Of a stretch of 64,000 nt of DNA, positions 8,356-16,777 are shown one piece after another. Made by a program: the position numbers and the translations under genes. This DNA comes from Hyphomicrobiales bacterium (lineage in GTDB: Bacteria; Pseudomonadota; Alphaproteobacteria; Rhizobiales; Rhizobiaceae), in contig UCKS01000022.1 in NCBI GenBank assembly GCA_900473045.1, positions 1-64,000 of the forward strand, given 5' to 3'. A model generated the notes under the pieces. It worked only from the letters and a program-made list of their open reading frames with translations, was not told the origin of the DNA and did not search any database. Each line of letters opens with the position of its first letter. Position 1 is the first letter of the stretch.

Positions 8356-9903
8356 TTATGCCTCGTCGCGGCGCGGGGCGTTGACCCGCTTGCGCTGGCC
8401 CTGGGCACCGGCGCCGGCTTCGCGGCTCTGGCCACCGGCAGGATTGCCGCCACCGTGGTTGCGGTTACGCCATTCGCCCTGCTTCTGGCCGGGGCGTCCG
8501 TTGCGGTTGCCGCCGGGGCGCTTGGCAATGGCAGTTTCGTGGGCTGCCTGTGCGGCCGGGCCCTGACCCTTGCGGTGCTGCTTCTTCGGTTCGCCGGTTG
8601 CCAAAAGATCGTCACCAGCAAACGGGCTCGGAGCGGACCGTTCGGCACGGTGGACGTTGTCGCTGCCACCCTGCGGACGCGGACGGCGCTCGGCATGACC
8701 GTTGCCGGCCGGGCGTCCGGCGTTGCGGGCGCCATTGCCGCCACGGCCACCCTTCGGGCGGGCACGGTCGGCTGGAACTTCGCCGCTGGCAACAGCGATG
8801 TCGATGTTCATCAGACGCTCGATGTCGCGCAGCAGGCGGATTTCGTCCGGTGCGCAAAACGCGATGGCGATACCGTCGCGGCCGGCACGGGCGGTGCGGC
8901 CGATGCGGTGAACGTAGGCATCCGCCACTTCCGGCAGATCGTAGTTGTAGACATGGGTGACGCCGGGAACGTCGATGCCGCGGGCGGCAACGTCGGTGGC
9001 GACGAGAACGCGGGTCTGGCCTTCACGGAAATTCTTCAATGCCCGCTCGCGCTGGCCCTGGCTCTTGTTGCCGTGGATCGAGGCGACGGAGAAGCCGGTA
9101 TGTTCGAGATGCTTCATCAGCTTTTCGGCGCCATGCTTGGTGCGCGAGAAGACGAGTGCCAGGCCCTGCGGGTTCTCGGTCAGCGACTTCTTCAGCAGCT
9201 CGGTCTTCTGGCTCGCACCCTGCACGAAGTGCACATACTGCTCGACCTTGTCGGCAGCCTTGCCCGGAGGCGTGACTTCGACGCGCTTCGGGTTGCTCAG
9301 GTATTCGCTGGAAAGATCGGCAATCGCCTTCGGCATGGTGGCCGAAAACAGCAGTGTCTGGCGGTTCTTCGGAACCAGCTTGGAGATCTTGCGCAGGTCG
9401 TGGATGAAGCCGAGGTCGAGCATCTGGTCGGCTTCGTCAAGCACGAGATAGCGGGCCTGCGTCAGGGTCACGGCACGGCGTGCGACAAGATCGAGAAGAC
9501 GGCCGGGGGTGGCGACGAGGATGTCGACGCCGCGAGCCAGCTGTTCCGACTGCTTGTTGATCGATGCGCCGCCAACGACGAGGCCGATCTTAAGTGGGGT
9601 CTTCTTGACGAAGTCCTTCAGGTTGGCAGCGATCTGGTTCACCAGTTCGCGGGTCGGCGCCAGAACGAGCGCGCGGATGTTGCGAGGATCGGGACGCTTG
9701 TCGTCCTTCAGCATCTTTTCGATCATCGGCAGGCCGAAAGCGGCGGTCTTGCCGGTGCCGGTCTGGGCGAGACCGATGAGGTCATGGCCTTCCATGACGA
9801 GCGGGATGGCTTCGGCCTGGATCGGCGTCGGCGTATCGAAGCCAAGGGCTGTCAGGGTCGAAAGCACGTGCTCGGAGAGGCCAAGGTCTTTGAAAGTGGT
9901 CAA
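8356..9903 (-). CDS. DEAD-box RNA helicase, RhlE type
   Basis: This ATP-dependent RNA helicase has all DEAD-box motifs: Q motif GFDTPTPIQ (about 21-29), motif I AQTGTGKT (46-53), PTRELV, TPGR, motif II LDEADQMLD, SAT, and motif VI HRIGRTARAG. After the two RecA domains (to about residue 375) a long basic tail rich in Gly, Arg and Asn follows, as in RhlE proteins where it binds structured RNA. The chosen TTG start gives MTTFKDLGLS and has AAAGGT at good spacing; a TTG 11 codons upstream would add MFVLRPRKGTT. Such helicases act in ribosome assembly and RNA decay, often in the cold. Confidence 0.9.
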   Translation of the reverse strand: MTTFKDLGLSEHVLSTLTALGFDTPTPIQAEAIPLVMEGHDLIGLAQTGTGKTAAFGLPMIEKMLKDDKRPDPRNIRALVLAPTRELVNQIAANLKDFVKKTPLKIGLVVGGASINKQSEQLARGVDILVATPGRLLDLVARRAVTLTQARYLVLDEADQMLDLGFIHDLRKISKLVPKNRQTLLFSATMPKAIADLSSEYLSNPKRVEVTPPGKAADKVEQYVHFVQGASQKTELLKKSLTENPQGLALVFSRTKHGAEKLMKHLEHTGFSVASIHGNKSQGQRERALKNFREGQTRVLVATDVAARGIDVPGVTHVYNYDLPEVADAYVHRIGRTARAGRDGIAIAFCAPDEIRLLRDIERLMNIDIAVASGEVPADRARPKGGRGGNGARNAGRPAGNGHAERRPRPQGGSDNVHRAERSAPSPFAGDDLLATGEPKKQHRKGQGPAAQAAHETAIAKRPGGNRNGRPGQKQGEWRNRNHGGGNPAGGQSREAGAGAQGQRKRVNAPRRDEA

Positions 9904-10207
9904 TGTAGTACCTTTTCGGGGGCGCAAAACGAACAACGCCGGAACTGCACCATGCGGTTCCGGTTTCGCTTCGCGTCAAGAACCCCGCGTGATTTGGGAA
10001 CTTGTGGGTTGATTAAACTCGTCTAGCGCATGCATTTTGCCATGTTTGGCAAAGAATTCTGTGTTGCGCTTATCCTTCGTTACGGATCGGTTGGATCCCG
10101 CAGGGCTCGCTCACGCGGCGGCCGGAAGGTGACGCTGGGCCTCATGTCGTTGTTTTGCGGTCAAAAGTCAAGGGATAGTTTTTTGCAGGTGCGAAGAGAC
10201 CGGTGGA
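9904..10207. other. Helicase upstream region
   Basis: This 304-base non-coding stretch lies between the alkylation-repair gene's end and the helicase start, so it holds the helicase promoter and leader. A hairpin with arms TTTGCCA and TGGCAAA sits at 10036-10053. I see no other gene or recognisable motif. Confidence 0.4.
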
Positions 10208-11308
10208 TTACGCCATCACGAGCTGGAAATCTCCCGCAGCCAAAACGGTACCGTTGACGACAACTTCCAGCCGGTGCCCGCCCGGATAGTATTGCCTTGT
10301 GGTGATCGCACGCATCGCATGCTGGCGCGTCATCGTGACGGTTTCGCCGGGAGCAAGGACGAGGCTCTTCCACTTGAAGACTTTTGGAGCAAGGCTGCCA
10401 TTGGCTTTGCGGTGATGGATGGCATAGTCGACCATCACCTGCTGCGGGGCGGAACCTTCGTTGACGATGACAAGGGTGAAGGCGAGGGCATTGCCGAAAT
10501 CCACCAGCGGAGTGCGTATCTCCACCGTTGCGCCGATACCGGAAAGCGGGGCGAAGCCGAAATTCGACAGTGCGGCCGCATGCCCCTTTTTCAACAGCGT
10601 GCGCGAGGCATGCCGCAAGAGCTGCCGCCGCTCCGGGGAGGCGGATGCGACATGCGCACCGACGAAAGCTGCGACCAGATCGGGATGATCCTTGGCGATA
10701 TCGTTCAGGCTGTTGGCGACGGAACGGCGGACGTAATCTTCAGGGTCATCCAAAAGCGCGGTGAGGATCGGCAGGATCGGTTGCGGATCGCGCATCAGCG
10801 CCGGCAGGCGGATGGCCCAGGGCAGGCGCGGGCGGGTGCCTTCGCTGGCCAGCCGGCGGACGTGGTGGTTGCCGTCGGTGGTCCATGTGCCGATCGTTGC
10901 CAGAGCGCGATCCTGCTCGGCGAGAATGAAAGGCCGGATGCCGAACTCGGCGGTAAAATACGGGGTCAGCTGTTTCAATAATGCCAAGGACAGATCGAAA
11001 TGGCCAAGGCCTTTCTGCGCCACGAACTGGCTGACGGGTAGAAGCGCCCAGCCTGTGATGCCAGTGCGGCCGGATTGCTGCAGGCTCGCCGCGAGAATCG
11101 CTGCGGCCGTTTCAAATTCTTCGGGCAGGGTGTCGCCAAGTGCACTGCATATCTGCTGCGCGCGCTGCATCAATTCCAATTGCTCCATATTGCGTGAGGC
11201 GAGATCGATGAAGCGCGTCCTGTCGAAGTCGGTGGCGTTTGCAGCAATCTGCGTGGCCATCATTTCCACGAGCGCTGGATGCAGAAGGTTTTTCAGTGGT
11301 TCAGCCAT
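10208..11308 (-). CDS. DNA alkylation repair protein, AlkD-like HEAT-repeat family
   Basis: This 366-residue protein belongs to the DNA alkylation repair family. Helical HEAT-like repeats occupy about residues 60-235, including VSQFVAQKGLGHFDLSLALL, GTWTTDGNHHVRRLASEGTRPRLPW split over adjoining helices, and DDPEDYVRRSVANSLNDIAKDHP. The family's W-x4-H-V-R-R-L-A-S-E-G-x-R-P-R-LPW stretch is intact. AlkD enzymes excise cationic alkylated bases while gripping the backbone. The extra 100-residue C-terminal region (GATVEIRTPLVDFGNALAF onward) looks like a beta-rich domain of unknown role. It is a single-gene unit; the start ATG encodes MAEPLKNLL. Confidence 0.82.
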   Translation of the reverse strand: MAEPLKNLLHPALVEMMATQIAANATDFDRTRFIDLASRNMEQLELMQRAQQICSALGDTLPEEFETAAAILAASLQQSGRTGITGWALLPVSQFVAQKGLGHFDLSLALLKQLTPYFTAEFGIRPFILAEQDRALATIGTWTTDGNHHVRRLASEGTRPRLPWAIRLPALMRDPQPILPILTALLDDPEDYVRRSVANSLNDIAKDHPDLVAAFVGAHVASASPERRQLLRHASRTLLKKGHAAALSNFGFAPLSGIGATVEIRTPLVDFGNALAFTLVIVNEGSAPQQVMVDYAIHHRKANGSLAPKVFKWKSLVLAPGETVTMTRQHAMRAITTRQYYPGGHRLEVVVNGTVLAAGDFQLVMA

Positions 11309-11555
11309 GCCGTGTCCGTCCTGTGATTCTTACCAACCATAGTGGCTGTTCTGCCGGGAGCGTAGGACGGTTTTTGGCAGTAGGATCAATCGTTGGATTT
11401 GTCGCGTGTCTATATTTCTGCGGAACCATCCTTTTTCCCAATGCGTTGATTCCATTGCGTGCCTCGCCATCCGGCAGGCGCGGCCGGCCTTCAGTCGCGG
11501 TACCGCCGGTGCTGCGCCATGTGAATGCCGGGTCTATATGCTCGAGGAGTGAAGT

Positions 11556-12002
11556 ATGACCACGACATGGATTCTTGCCGCTGACGGAAACCAGGCCCGC
11601 CTTTTGAAGGGCGTGAATTTCCTCAAAGATGGACCCCAGAGCCCCGAGCAGGAGATTTTTCAGCTGGATACCAAGCGTGTTCAGGACATCATGACCGATA
11701 GGCCGGGCCGTAGCCATTCATCCGTCGGACATGGCCGTTCCGCGATGGAATATTCCAGCGATCCGGTGCGCGAGGAACAGCAGAAGTTTACCGCTGATGT
11801 TGCCAGCAAGATCGATAGCTACGAGCAGGAGGGCGCATTCGACCGTCTGGTCGTGTGTGCCGCACCGCAGACGCTTGGCGATCTTCGCTTGATGCTTTCA
11901 ACGGCAACGCGGGCAAAGACCACTGCTGAAATCAGCAAGGACTATAGCAATCTTCCAACCGACAAGTTGATTTCGTCGGTTCGGGCTGCAATGGCGAACT
12001 AA
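11556..12002 (+). CDS. Host attachment family protein
   Basis: This 148-residue protein begins MTTTWILAADGNQARLLKG and belongs to the family named 'protein required for attachment to host cells', first noted in agrobacterial attachment mutants. The fold resembles a release-factor or archaeal-type RNase H-like domain, seen here in RLVVCAAPQTLGDLRLML. A GAGGAG ribosome site lies 8 bases upstream of the ATG. No signal peptide is present, so the protein should be cytoplasmic, and a direct role in adhesion is not established. It stands alone, with a terminator 11 bases after its stop. Confidence 0.8.
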   Translation: MTTTWILAADGNQARLLKGVNFLKDGPQSPEQEIFQLDTKRVQDIMTDRPGRSHSSVGHGRSAMEYSSDPVREEQQKFTADVASKIDSYEQEGAFDRLVVCAAPQTLGDLRLMLSTATRAKTTAEISKDYSNLPTDKLISSVRAAMAN

Positions 12003-12012
12003 TTTTGAGCAG

Positions 12013-12039
12013 AGGGGCAGGTGCTGTGCCTGCCCCTTT
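12013..12039 (+). terminator. Terminator of the host attachment gene
   Basis: Arms AGGGGCAGG and CCTGCCCCT (12013-12021, 12029-12037) pair perfectly around a 7-base loop and are followed by TTT. The hairpin also lies beyond the convergent small-protein gene. Confidence 0.75.
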
Positions 12040-12052
12040 CCGTTGGACAAAC

Positions 12053-12352
12053 TCAGTTGCACACACGGGTCCTGTACTGATCGCCCCAACGATCCTGGCG
12101 CCAGACAACGTGGCAACGGGGATAATAGCCGCCCACATAATATGGGCGATAGGCAGGCGCATAATAGGCTGGAGGGGCGTAGTAGCGGGGTTGGCTGAAT
12201 GCGCCGCCGACGATCGCGCCGCCGACAAGGCCCGCAGCCAAGCCAGGCCAGAAGCGGTCATGGGCACTGGCCTCAGAGGCGGTGGCAATTGTGGTACCCG
12301 CAATTGTCAAGGCAATCAGACCGGTGGAAATTGCTGTTCTCAACGAAAACAT
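12053..12352 (-). CDS. Small secreted Tyr/Pro-rich protein (Rhizobiales type)
   Basis: This 99-residue protein has a clear signal peptide (about 1-30, ending SEASA), then a glycine-zipper-like segment (GLAAGLVGGAIVGG) and a tyrosine/proline-rich stretch (PPAYYAPAYRPYYVGGYY). The C-terminal RCHVVWRQDRWGDQYRTRVC pairs two cysteines and resembles the end of small BA14K-like periplasmic or envelope proteins common in Rhizobiales. No function is known. It is a single gene between two convergent or tandem units. Confidence 0.7.
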   Translation of the reverse strand: MFSLRTAISTGLIALTIAGTTIATASEASAHDRFWPGLAAGLVGGAIVGGAFSQPRYYAPPAYYAPAYRPYYVGGYYPRCHVVWRQDRWGDQYRTRVCN

Positions 12353-12466
12353 GGTCTTGTTCCCTATGTTCGAGCGATGGCCGCCTTCCGGTCATGTCTT
12401 GCTCGAACAAGGATATTAATGCGCTGAAATGTGGCTTTGTTGCCTTAGATTCTCATTAAATTTTCG

Positions 12467-14053
12467 TTAGAAATCAGTCGCAACGCCGCCTTCTGCCTTG
12501 CGGCGGGCGACAAAGGCATCGAGCTCTTCCTCAATGGCCGGATCGAGCGGCGGCTTCTCGTATTCGTTCAGCTTTTCCTTGAAAACGCGGTTGGCGTGGT
12601 CATAGGTCGTCGGCCGTCCGGCTTCCGTCCAGGTCTCGAAATTGCGCCAGTCCGACAGGATCGGGGAATAGAAAGCCGTCTCGTAGCGCGCCAGCGTGTG
12701 GGCAGTGCCAAAATAATGGCCGCCGGGGCCGACATCACGCACGGCATCGAGACCAAGCGCATCCTCGCTGACATCGAGCGGGGTGAGGAATTCGGCCACC
12801 ATCTGCAGCATATCGACGTCGAGGATGAATTTCTCGAAGGAGGCCGTCAGCCCGCCCTCGCTCCAGCCGGCCGAATGCATGATGAAATTGCCGCCGCCCT
12901 GCGTCAGCGCCCACAAGGACAGTGCCGATTCGTAGGCCGCCTGCGCATCGAGCGTGTTGGATGCGTTGGTGTTGGAGGTGCGGTAGGGCACCTTGTAGCG
13001 GCGGGCGAGCTGTCCGCCGGCAATCACGGCTTTCATATATTCCGGCGTGCCGAAGGCGGGCGCGCCGGTTTTCATGTCCACATTCGAGGTAAAGCCACCA
13101 TACATCACCGGCGCGCCGCGACGGACCATCTGGGTAAAGGCGATGCCGGCCAATGCCTCGGCATTTTGCTGCACCACCGCCCCGGCGATCGTTACCGGCG
13201 CCATGGCGCCCGCCAGCGTGAACGGCGTCACGACGACGACCTGATTGCGCGACGACATTTCAATGATGCCCTGTAGCATCGGCCCATCGAGGCGCAGCGG
13301 CGAGGATGTGTTGATGATGGTGAACAGCGACGGTTCGGTTTCCATCTGCTCTGCCGAAATGCCGCGCCCGATGCGGGCAATCTCGAGCGCGTCGATATTG
13401 CGCTGCTGGCCGAGCGAATAGCAGTGGAACACCTTGTCGGTCAGCTTCACCATATCCGACAGGCAATCGAGATGGCGCACCGACGCGTGGATATCGATCG
13501 GCTCGACCGGATAGCCGCCGGTGGTGTGGATGATGTCGTAGGATTGCGCGAGCTTGACCAGCTTGCGGAAATCTTCCTGGTTACCGGCGCGCCGCCCGCC
13601 TTCGCGGTCGGCAACAAACGGTGCCGAGGCGATCTGGGCGAACACCAGATTGTTGCCGCCGATCTGGACGTTGCGCACCGGGTTGCGCGCATGCATGGTG
13701 AATCCGGATGGCACGGACGCCATCATCTCCATGATCAGGCCGCGATCGAAGCGCACACGGTCGGTGCCGGGTGTCACGTCAGCGCCTGCCGCCTTCATGC
13801 GGTCGCGGGCTTCCGGCAGGATCACGTCCATGCCGATTTCTTCCAGGATGGTCAGCGAGGCATCGTGAACGGCCTCAAGTGCCTCTTCTGACAACACGGA
13901 GGACTTCGCCATCGTGTTGACGAGATTGAGATATTTCGAACTGCTGCCACCCTTGCGCGAACGATCCGCGCCACGGCCGCCGGTTCGGCGGCGGCGTTCC
14001 ACCGGCGCTTCGGCGTCGCTTTGGGTGGTCTGCGGAAATTCGTGCTCGCTCAT
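12467..14053 (-). CDS. MttB-family (trimethylamine methyltransferase-like) protein without pyrrolysine
   Basis: This 528-residue protein belongs to the trimethylamine methyltransferase superfamily, whose TIM-barrel members transfer a methyl group from quaternary or tertiary amines to a corrinoid protein. The frame has no internal TAG, so it is of the non-pyrrolysine type, like the glycine-betaine-specific members. The first 40 residues are a charged, low-complexity extension (PVERRRRTGGRGADRSRKGG). Rhizobia carry several such genes. No corrinoid protein gene is adjacent, so the substrate is open; betaines are a fair guess. It starts at an ATG encoding MSEHEFPQ. Confidence 0.82.
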   Translation of the reverse strand: MSEHEFPQTTQSDAEAPVERRRRTGGRGADRSRKGGSSSKYLNLVNTMAKSSVLSEEALEAVHDASLTILEEIGMDVILPEARDRMKAAGADVTPGTDRVRFDRGLIMEMMASVPSGFTMHARNPVRNVQIGGNNLVFAQIASAPFVADREGGRRAGNQEDFRKLVKLAQSYDIIHTTGGYPVEPIDIHASVRHLDCLSDMVKLTDKVFHCYSLGQQRNIDALEIARIGRGISAEQMETEPSLFTIINTSSPLRLDGPMLQGIIEMSSRNQVVVVTPFTLAGAMAPVTIAGAVVQQNAEALAGIAFTQMVRRGAPVMYGGFTSNVDMKTGAPAFGTPEYMKAVIAGGQLARRYKVPYRTSNTNASNTLDAQAAYESALSLWALTQGGGNFIMHSAGWSEGGLTASFEKFILDVDMLQMVAEFLTPLDVSEDALGLDAVRDVGPGGHYFGTAHTLARYETAFYSPILSDWRNFETWTEAGRPTTYDHANRVFKEKLNEYEKPPLDPAIEEELDAFVARRKAEGGVATDF

Positions 14054-14164
14054 GACTTTTCCATCGGTTTAGACAGAGAGGCATGTTGCAGATTCGATAC
14101 CCCAAAGGCGCCACCATTTGCGACAGCAAATTTCCCTGAAAGAGAAGGGTGCTTTGAGGGCTGG

Positions 14165-14917
14165 TTATTCCGCGACGCCGGATGTCGATTTTACGCCGCC
14201 GAGCATTTCGCGCTTGCTGCCAAAACCGGGTCTGCGTTCGACTGTAAAACCGGCAGCCTGCAGGTTGCGGCGGACGAAACCGGCAGCGGCATAGGTCGCG
14301 AACGTGCCGCCCTCGACGGTGTCTTCATACGCAAGCCGCATCAGGTCCTCTGACCACATATCCGGATTGCGCTTGGGCGCGAAGCCGTCGAGATACCAGG
14401 CATCGACTTTTTCTGTCAAACCGCCGATCCCCTCCAAGGCGGCGCCGCAGACCACGGTGAGGCGTAGTCCGCTTGCGAAATCGAGGTCGATACGGCCCTC
14501 CGGATAGTCCGGCCACTGGGCACAGAGCGCCAGCCGCTCCGCCTCGATCTCTGGCCAGCGCGTGAGCGCCCGGTCGATCTCCGGCGCGCGCATCGGAAAC
14601 CGTTCAAACGAGACGAAATGCAGGTTTGCGCCCTCGAATGGGGCGGCTTTCCATTGCCGCCATGTCTCGCAGAAATTCAGCCCAGTGCCGAAGCCGAGCT
14701 CCCCTATCCTGAATGTGCCGGGTCTGTGCCAACGCTCGGGCAGACCGTTGCCTGCGAGAAAGACATGGCCGCATTCCAGCCGACCGTCTTCGCGGCAATA
14801 AAAATGGTCGCCAAATTCCTGCGAATAGGGCATATCGCCCTCGTGCCATTCAAGCGTTTGCCGGTTTGGGCTTTGCCCGTCCGGCGTGGGCGTTACGTCC
14901 AATTGATCGCGGGTCAT
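14165..14917 (-). CDS. mnmD: tRNA (5-methylaminomethyl-2-thiouridine34) methyltransferase, MnmD type
   Basis: This 250-residue SAM-dependent methyltransferase corresponds to the N-terminal half of enterobacterial MnmC. It would methylate nm5s2U34 to mnm5s2U34 in the wobble position of tRNAs for Lys, Glu and Gln. Motifs are YSQEFGDHFYCREDG near the N-terminus, the SAM loop FGTGLNF (about residues 76-82) and the family signature YLDGFAPKRNPDMWS. An FAD oxidoreductase matching the other half of MnmC is divergently encoded 38 bases away. The two enzymes probably share a promoter region and act in one modification step. Confidence 0.85.
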   Translation of the reverse strand: MTRDQLDVTPTPDGQSPNRQTLEWHEGDMPYSQEFGDHFYCREDGRLECGHVFLAGNGLPERWHRPGTFRIGELGFGTGLNFCETWRQWKAAPFEGANLHFVSFERFPMRAPEIDRALTRWPEIEAERLALCAQWPDYPEGRIDLDFASGLRLTVVCGAALEGIGGLTEKVDAWYLDGFAPKRNPDMWSEDLMRLAYEDTVEGGTFATYAAAGFVRRNLQAAGFTVERRPGFGSKREMLGGVKSTSGVAE

Positions 14918-14955
14918 GGCGAACCGATAATCTCCACGTTCAAGAAGGTCAATCG

Positions 14956-16098
14956 ATGGTGGATCTGCTGATTGCCGGCGGCGGCATCATGGGCCTCTGG
15001 GCGGCCGTCATGGCCGATCGGTCCGGACTGAAAACGGTTCTCGTCGAGCGCGACAGGATCGGTGCCGGAGCCAGCGGGGGCGTGCTTGGCGCCTTGATGC
15101 CCTATATGCCGGATCGCTGGGACGATAAAAAACAGCTCCAGTTCGACTCGTTGCTCTCGCTCGAGCAGGAAATCCTTGGCCTGGAGGCGCAAACCGGGCT
15201 ATCCGCCGGCTACCGCCGTTCCGGCCGCCTGATGCCGTTGCCGAAGCCGCATCTGCGGACTATCGCGCTGCGCCACGAGCAGGACGCGCTTGTCAATTGG
15301 CATCAGGGAGACCAGCGATTTTTCTGGCACGTGCAGGATAGCCCGGCGGCGGCTGGCTGGCCGGAAAACGAAGCGATGGCCGGTGGCGTCGTATTCGATA
15401 CCTTGGCTGCACGCGTCGATCCGCGTCGGTTGCTTGCCCTGTTGGCTGCAGCACTTGGCCAGTCGCGGCATGTGCGGATCGAGGAAGGCCGCGCGCTTAC
15501 GGAGCTTAACCTGGCTGCCGGCAAGGCAACATTTTCTGACGGGCATTCCATCTCTTTCGGCGCCTGCATTCTCGCCAACGGCGTCGATACTTTCCGGCAT
15601 CTGGATGCGCTTGAAGACACGCCACTGACGCTATCCAGCGGCGCTGCGGTCAAAGGGCAGGCGGCCGTGCTGAAGGCCGATCTCGATCCGGCTTTGCCGG
15701 TCATTTTCATGGATGGGCTCTACGTCGTGCCGCATGACAACGGCCTGGTCGCGGTTGGCAGCACCAGTGAAAACAGTTTTGCCAATCCGTCTTCGAACGA
15801 TCACCTGCTTGATGAACTGCTGGCGCGGGCACGCGCGGTGGTACCCCTGCTTGCCGACGCGCCTGTTGTCGAGCGCTGGGCGGGTTTGCGGCCCAAGGCG
15901 ATCGGCCGCGATCCGATGACCGGCCGTCACCCTGATCATCCCCATCTCTATACCCTGACCGGCGGCTTCAAGATCAGCTTTGGACTGGCGCATCGCTTGG
16001 CAACCAGTGTCATCGGCGAAATGGCCGGAAAGCGGGATGAGGCATTGCCGGACTCGTTCCGTTGCACCAGCCATTTTTCCCTGTTGCGCGCCCAATAA
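14956..16098 (+). CDS. FAD-dependent oxidoreductase, MnmC oxidase-like
   Basis: This 380-residue DAO-family flavoprotein starts at an ATG preceded by AAGAAGG and opens with the FAD-binding MVDLLIAGGGIMGLWAA. The GAGASGGVLGALMPY segment and C-terminal YTLTGGFKISFGLAHRLA match the FAD domain of MnmC, which removes the carboxymethyl group of cmnm5s2U34. The divergent neighbour, 38 bases away, is MnmD, the other half of MnmC. This makes an MnmC(o) role the best inference. A D-amino-acid or glycine oxidase activity cannot be excluded on sequence alone. The gene ends at a terminator shared with a PRC-barrel gene. Confidence 0.78.
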   Translation: MVDLLIAGGGIMGLWAAVMADRSGLKTVLVERDRIGAGASGGVLGALMPYMPDRWDDKKQLQFDSLLSLEQEILGLEAQTGLSAGYRRSGRLMPLPKPHLRTIALRHEQDALVNWHQGDQRFFWHVQDSPAAAGWPENEAMAGGVVFDTLAARVDPRRLLALLAAALGQSRHVRIEEGRALTELNLAAGKATFSDGHSISFGACILANGVDTFRHLDALEDTPLTLSSGAAVKGQAAVLKADLDPALPVIFMDGLYVVPHDNGLVAVGSTSENSFANPSSNDHLLDELLARARAVVPLLADAPVVERWAGLRPKAIGRDPMTGRHPDHPHLYTLTGGFKISFGLAHRLATSVIGEMAGKRDEALPDSFRCTSHFSLLRAQ

Positions 16099-16135
16099 GG
16101 CTGTGGTTGCCTGAGATGCTCGGCCCGTCACGCAA

Positions 16136-16165
16136 AAAAGCCCTGCTCAAACCAGCAGGGCTTTT
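16136..16165. terminator. Bidirectional terminator
   Basis: Twelve-base arms AAAAGCCCTGCT and AGCAGGGCTTTT pair perfectly around a 6-base loop between two convergent genes. A- and T-runs on both sides make it functional in both directions. Confidence 0.85.
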
Positions 16166-16185
16166 CGCCAACGGTTCAGGTTGGA

Positions 16186-16575
16186 TTACATCCAGTACGG
16201 AGGCACGCCGTAGTAATCGTAGACGCGGCGGCCGTTTTCCTTGTTCCAGTCGTATTCGTCGTCGCCATGATATTTTGGCGCATTTTCCACCTGTTCGCGG
16301 GTGATATCGGTGCGATAGCCACCAAGGCTCTCGTCGTAGCTGAGCTTCTGCCACGGAAGCGGATAGTGATCTTCGCCGATACCAAGGAAGCCGCCGAAAC
16401 CAAGCACGGCATAGGAAACACGGCCGCTCCGCTTTTCCAGAATCACACGTTCGATCGAGCCGATGTGTTTTCCGTCCTGGCCATAAACGCGGGTGCATAC
16501 TACCTTGTCGCTGGCGATCAGGTCGTGCGTTTCCTTGATGCTGGCATCCTGGATAGTGCTGTCCTGGTAGGTCAT
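16186..16575 (-). CDS. PRC-barrel domain protein
   Basis: This 129-residue cytoplasmic protein contains one PRC-barrel (about residues 17-90), with LIASDKVVCTRVYGQDGKHIGSIE and the typical KRSGRVSYAVLGFGGFLGIG and HYPLPWQKLSYD. PRC-barrels also occur in photosynthetic reaction centre H subunits and RimM, and stand-alone rhizobial copies are often stress-induced; their role is unknown. The C-terminal tail is rich in Tyr, Asp and Asn. The ATG is preceded by AACGGAGACGAAGC, a good ribosome site. Confidence 0.85.
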   Translation of the reverse strand: MTYQDSTIQDASIKETHDLIASDKVVCTRVYGQDGKHIGSIERVILEKRSGRVSYAVLGFGGFLGIGEDHYPLPWQKLSYDESLGGYRTDITREQVENAPKYHGDDEYDWNKENGRRVYDYYGVPPYWM

Positions 16576-16777
16576 GCTTCGTCTCCGTTTTTAATGTTAC
16601 CGCAGACAAAACGAAGCAAAAGCCCGTTGGTTCCGTTCATAAATCGGCATTTACAAGCGGAATTCCGTTTTGATCGGGCAGACGCTGAGGCAGGCACCAT
16701 CGACCGCCCCAGTCGTCATCGTGTCATGCAAATCACTTAACCCCGGCTTCAGAACGAGTTTCAACGGAGCGGGGCCG

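Noticed and set aside
12467..14053. Pyrrolysine use in the MttB-family gene.
   Set aside because: The frame runs to its natural stop without an internal TAG, so no amber readthrough is needed.
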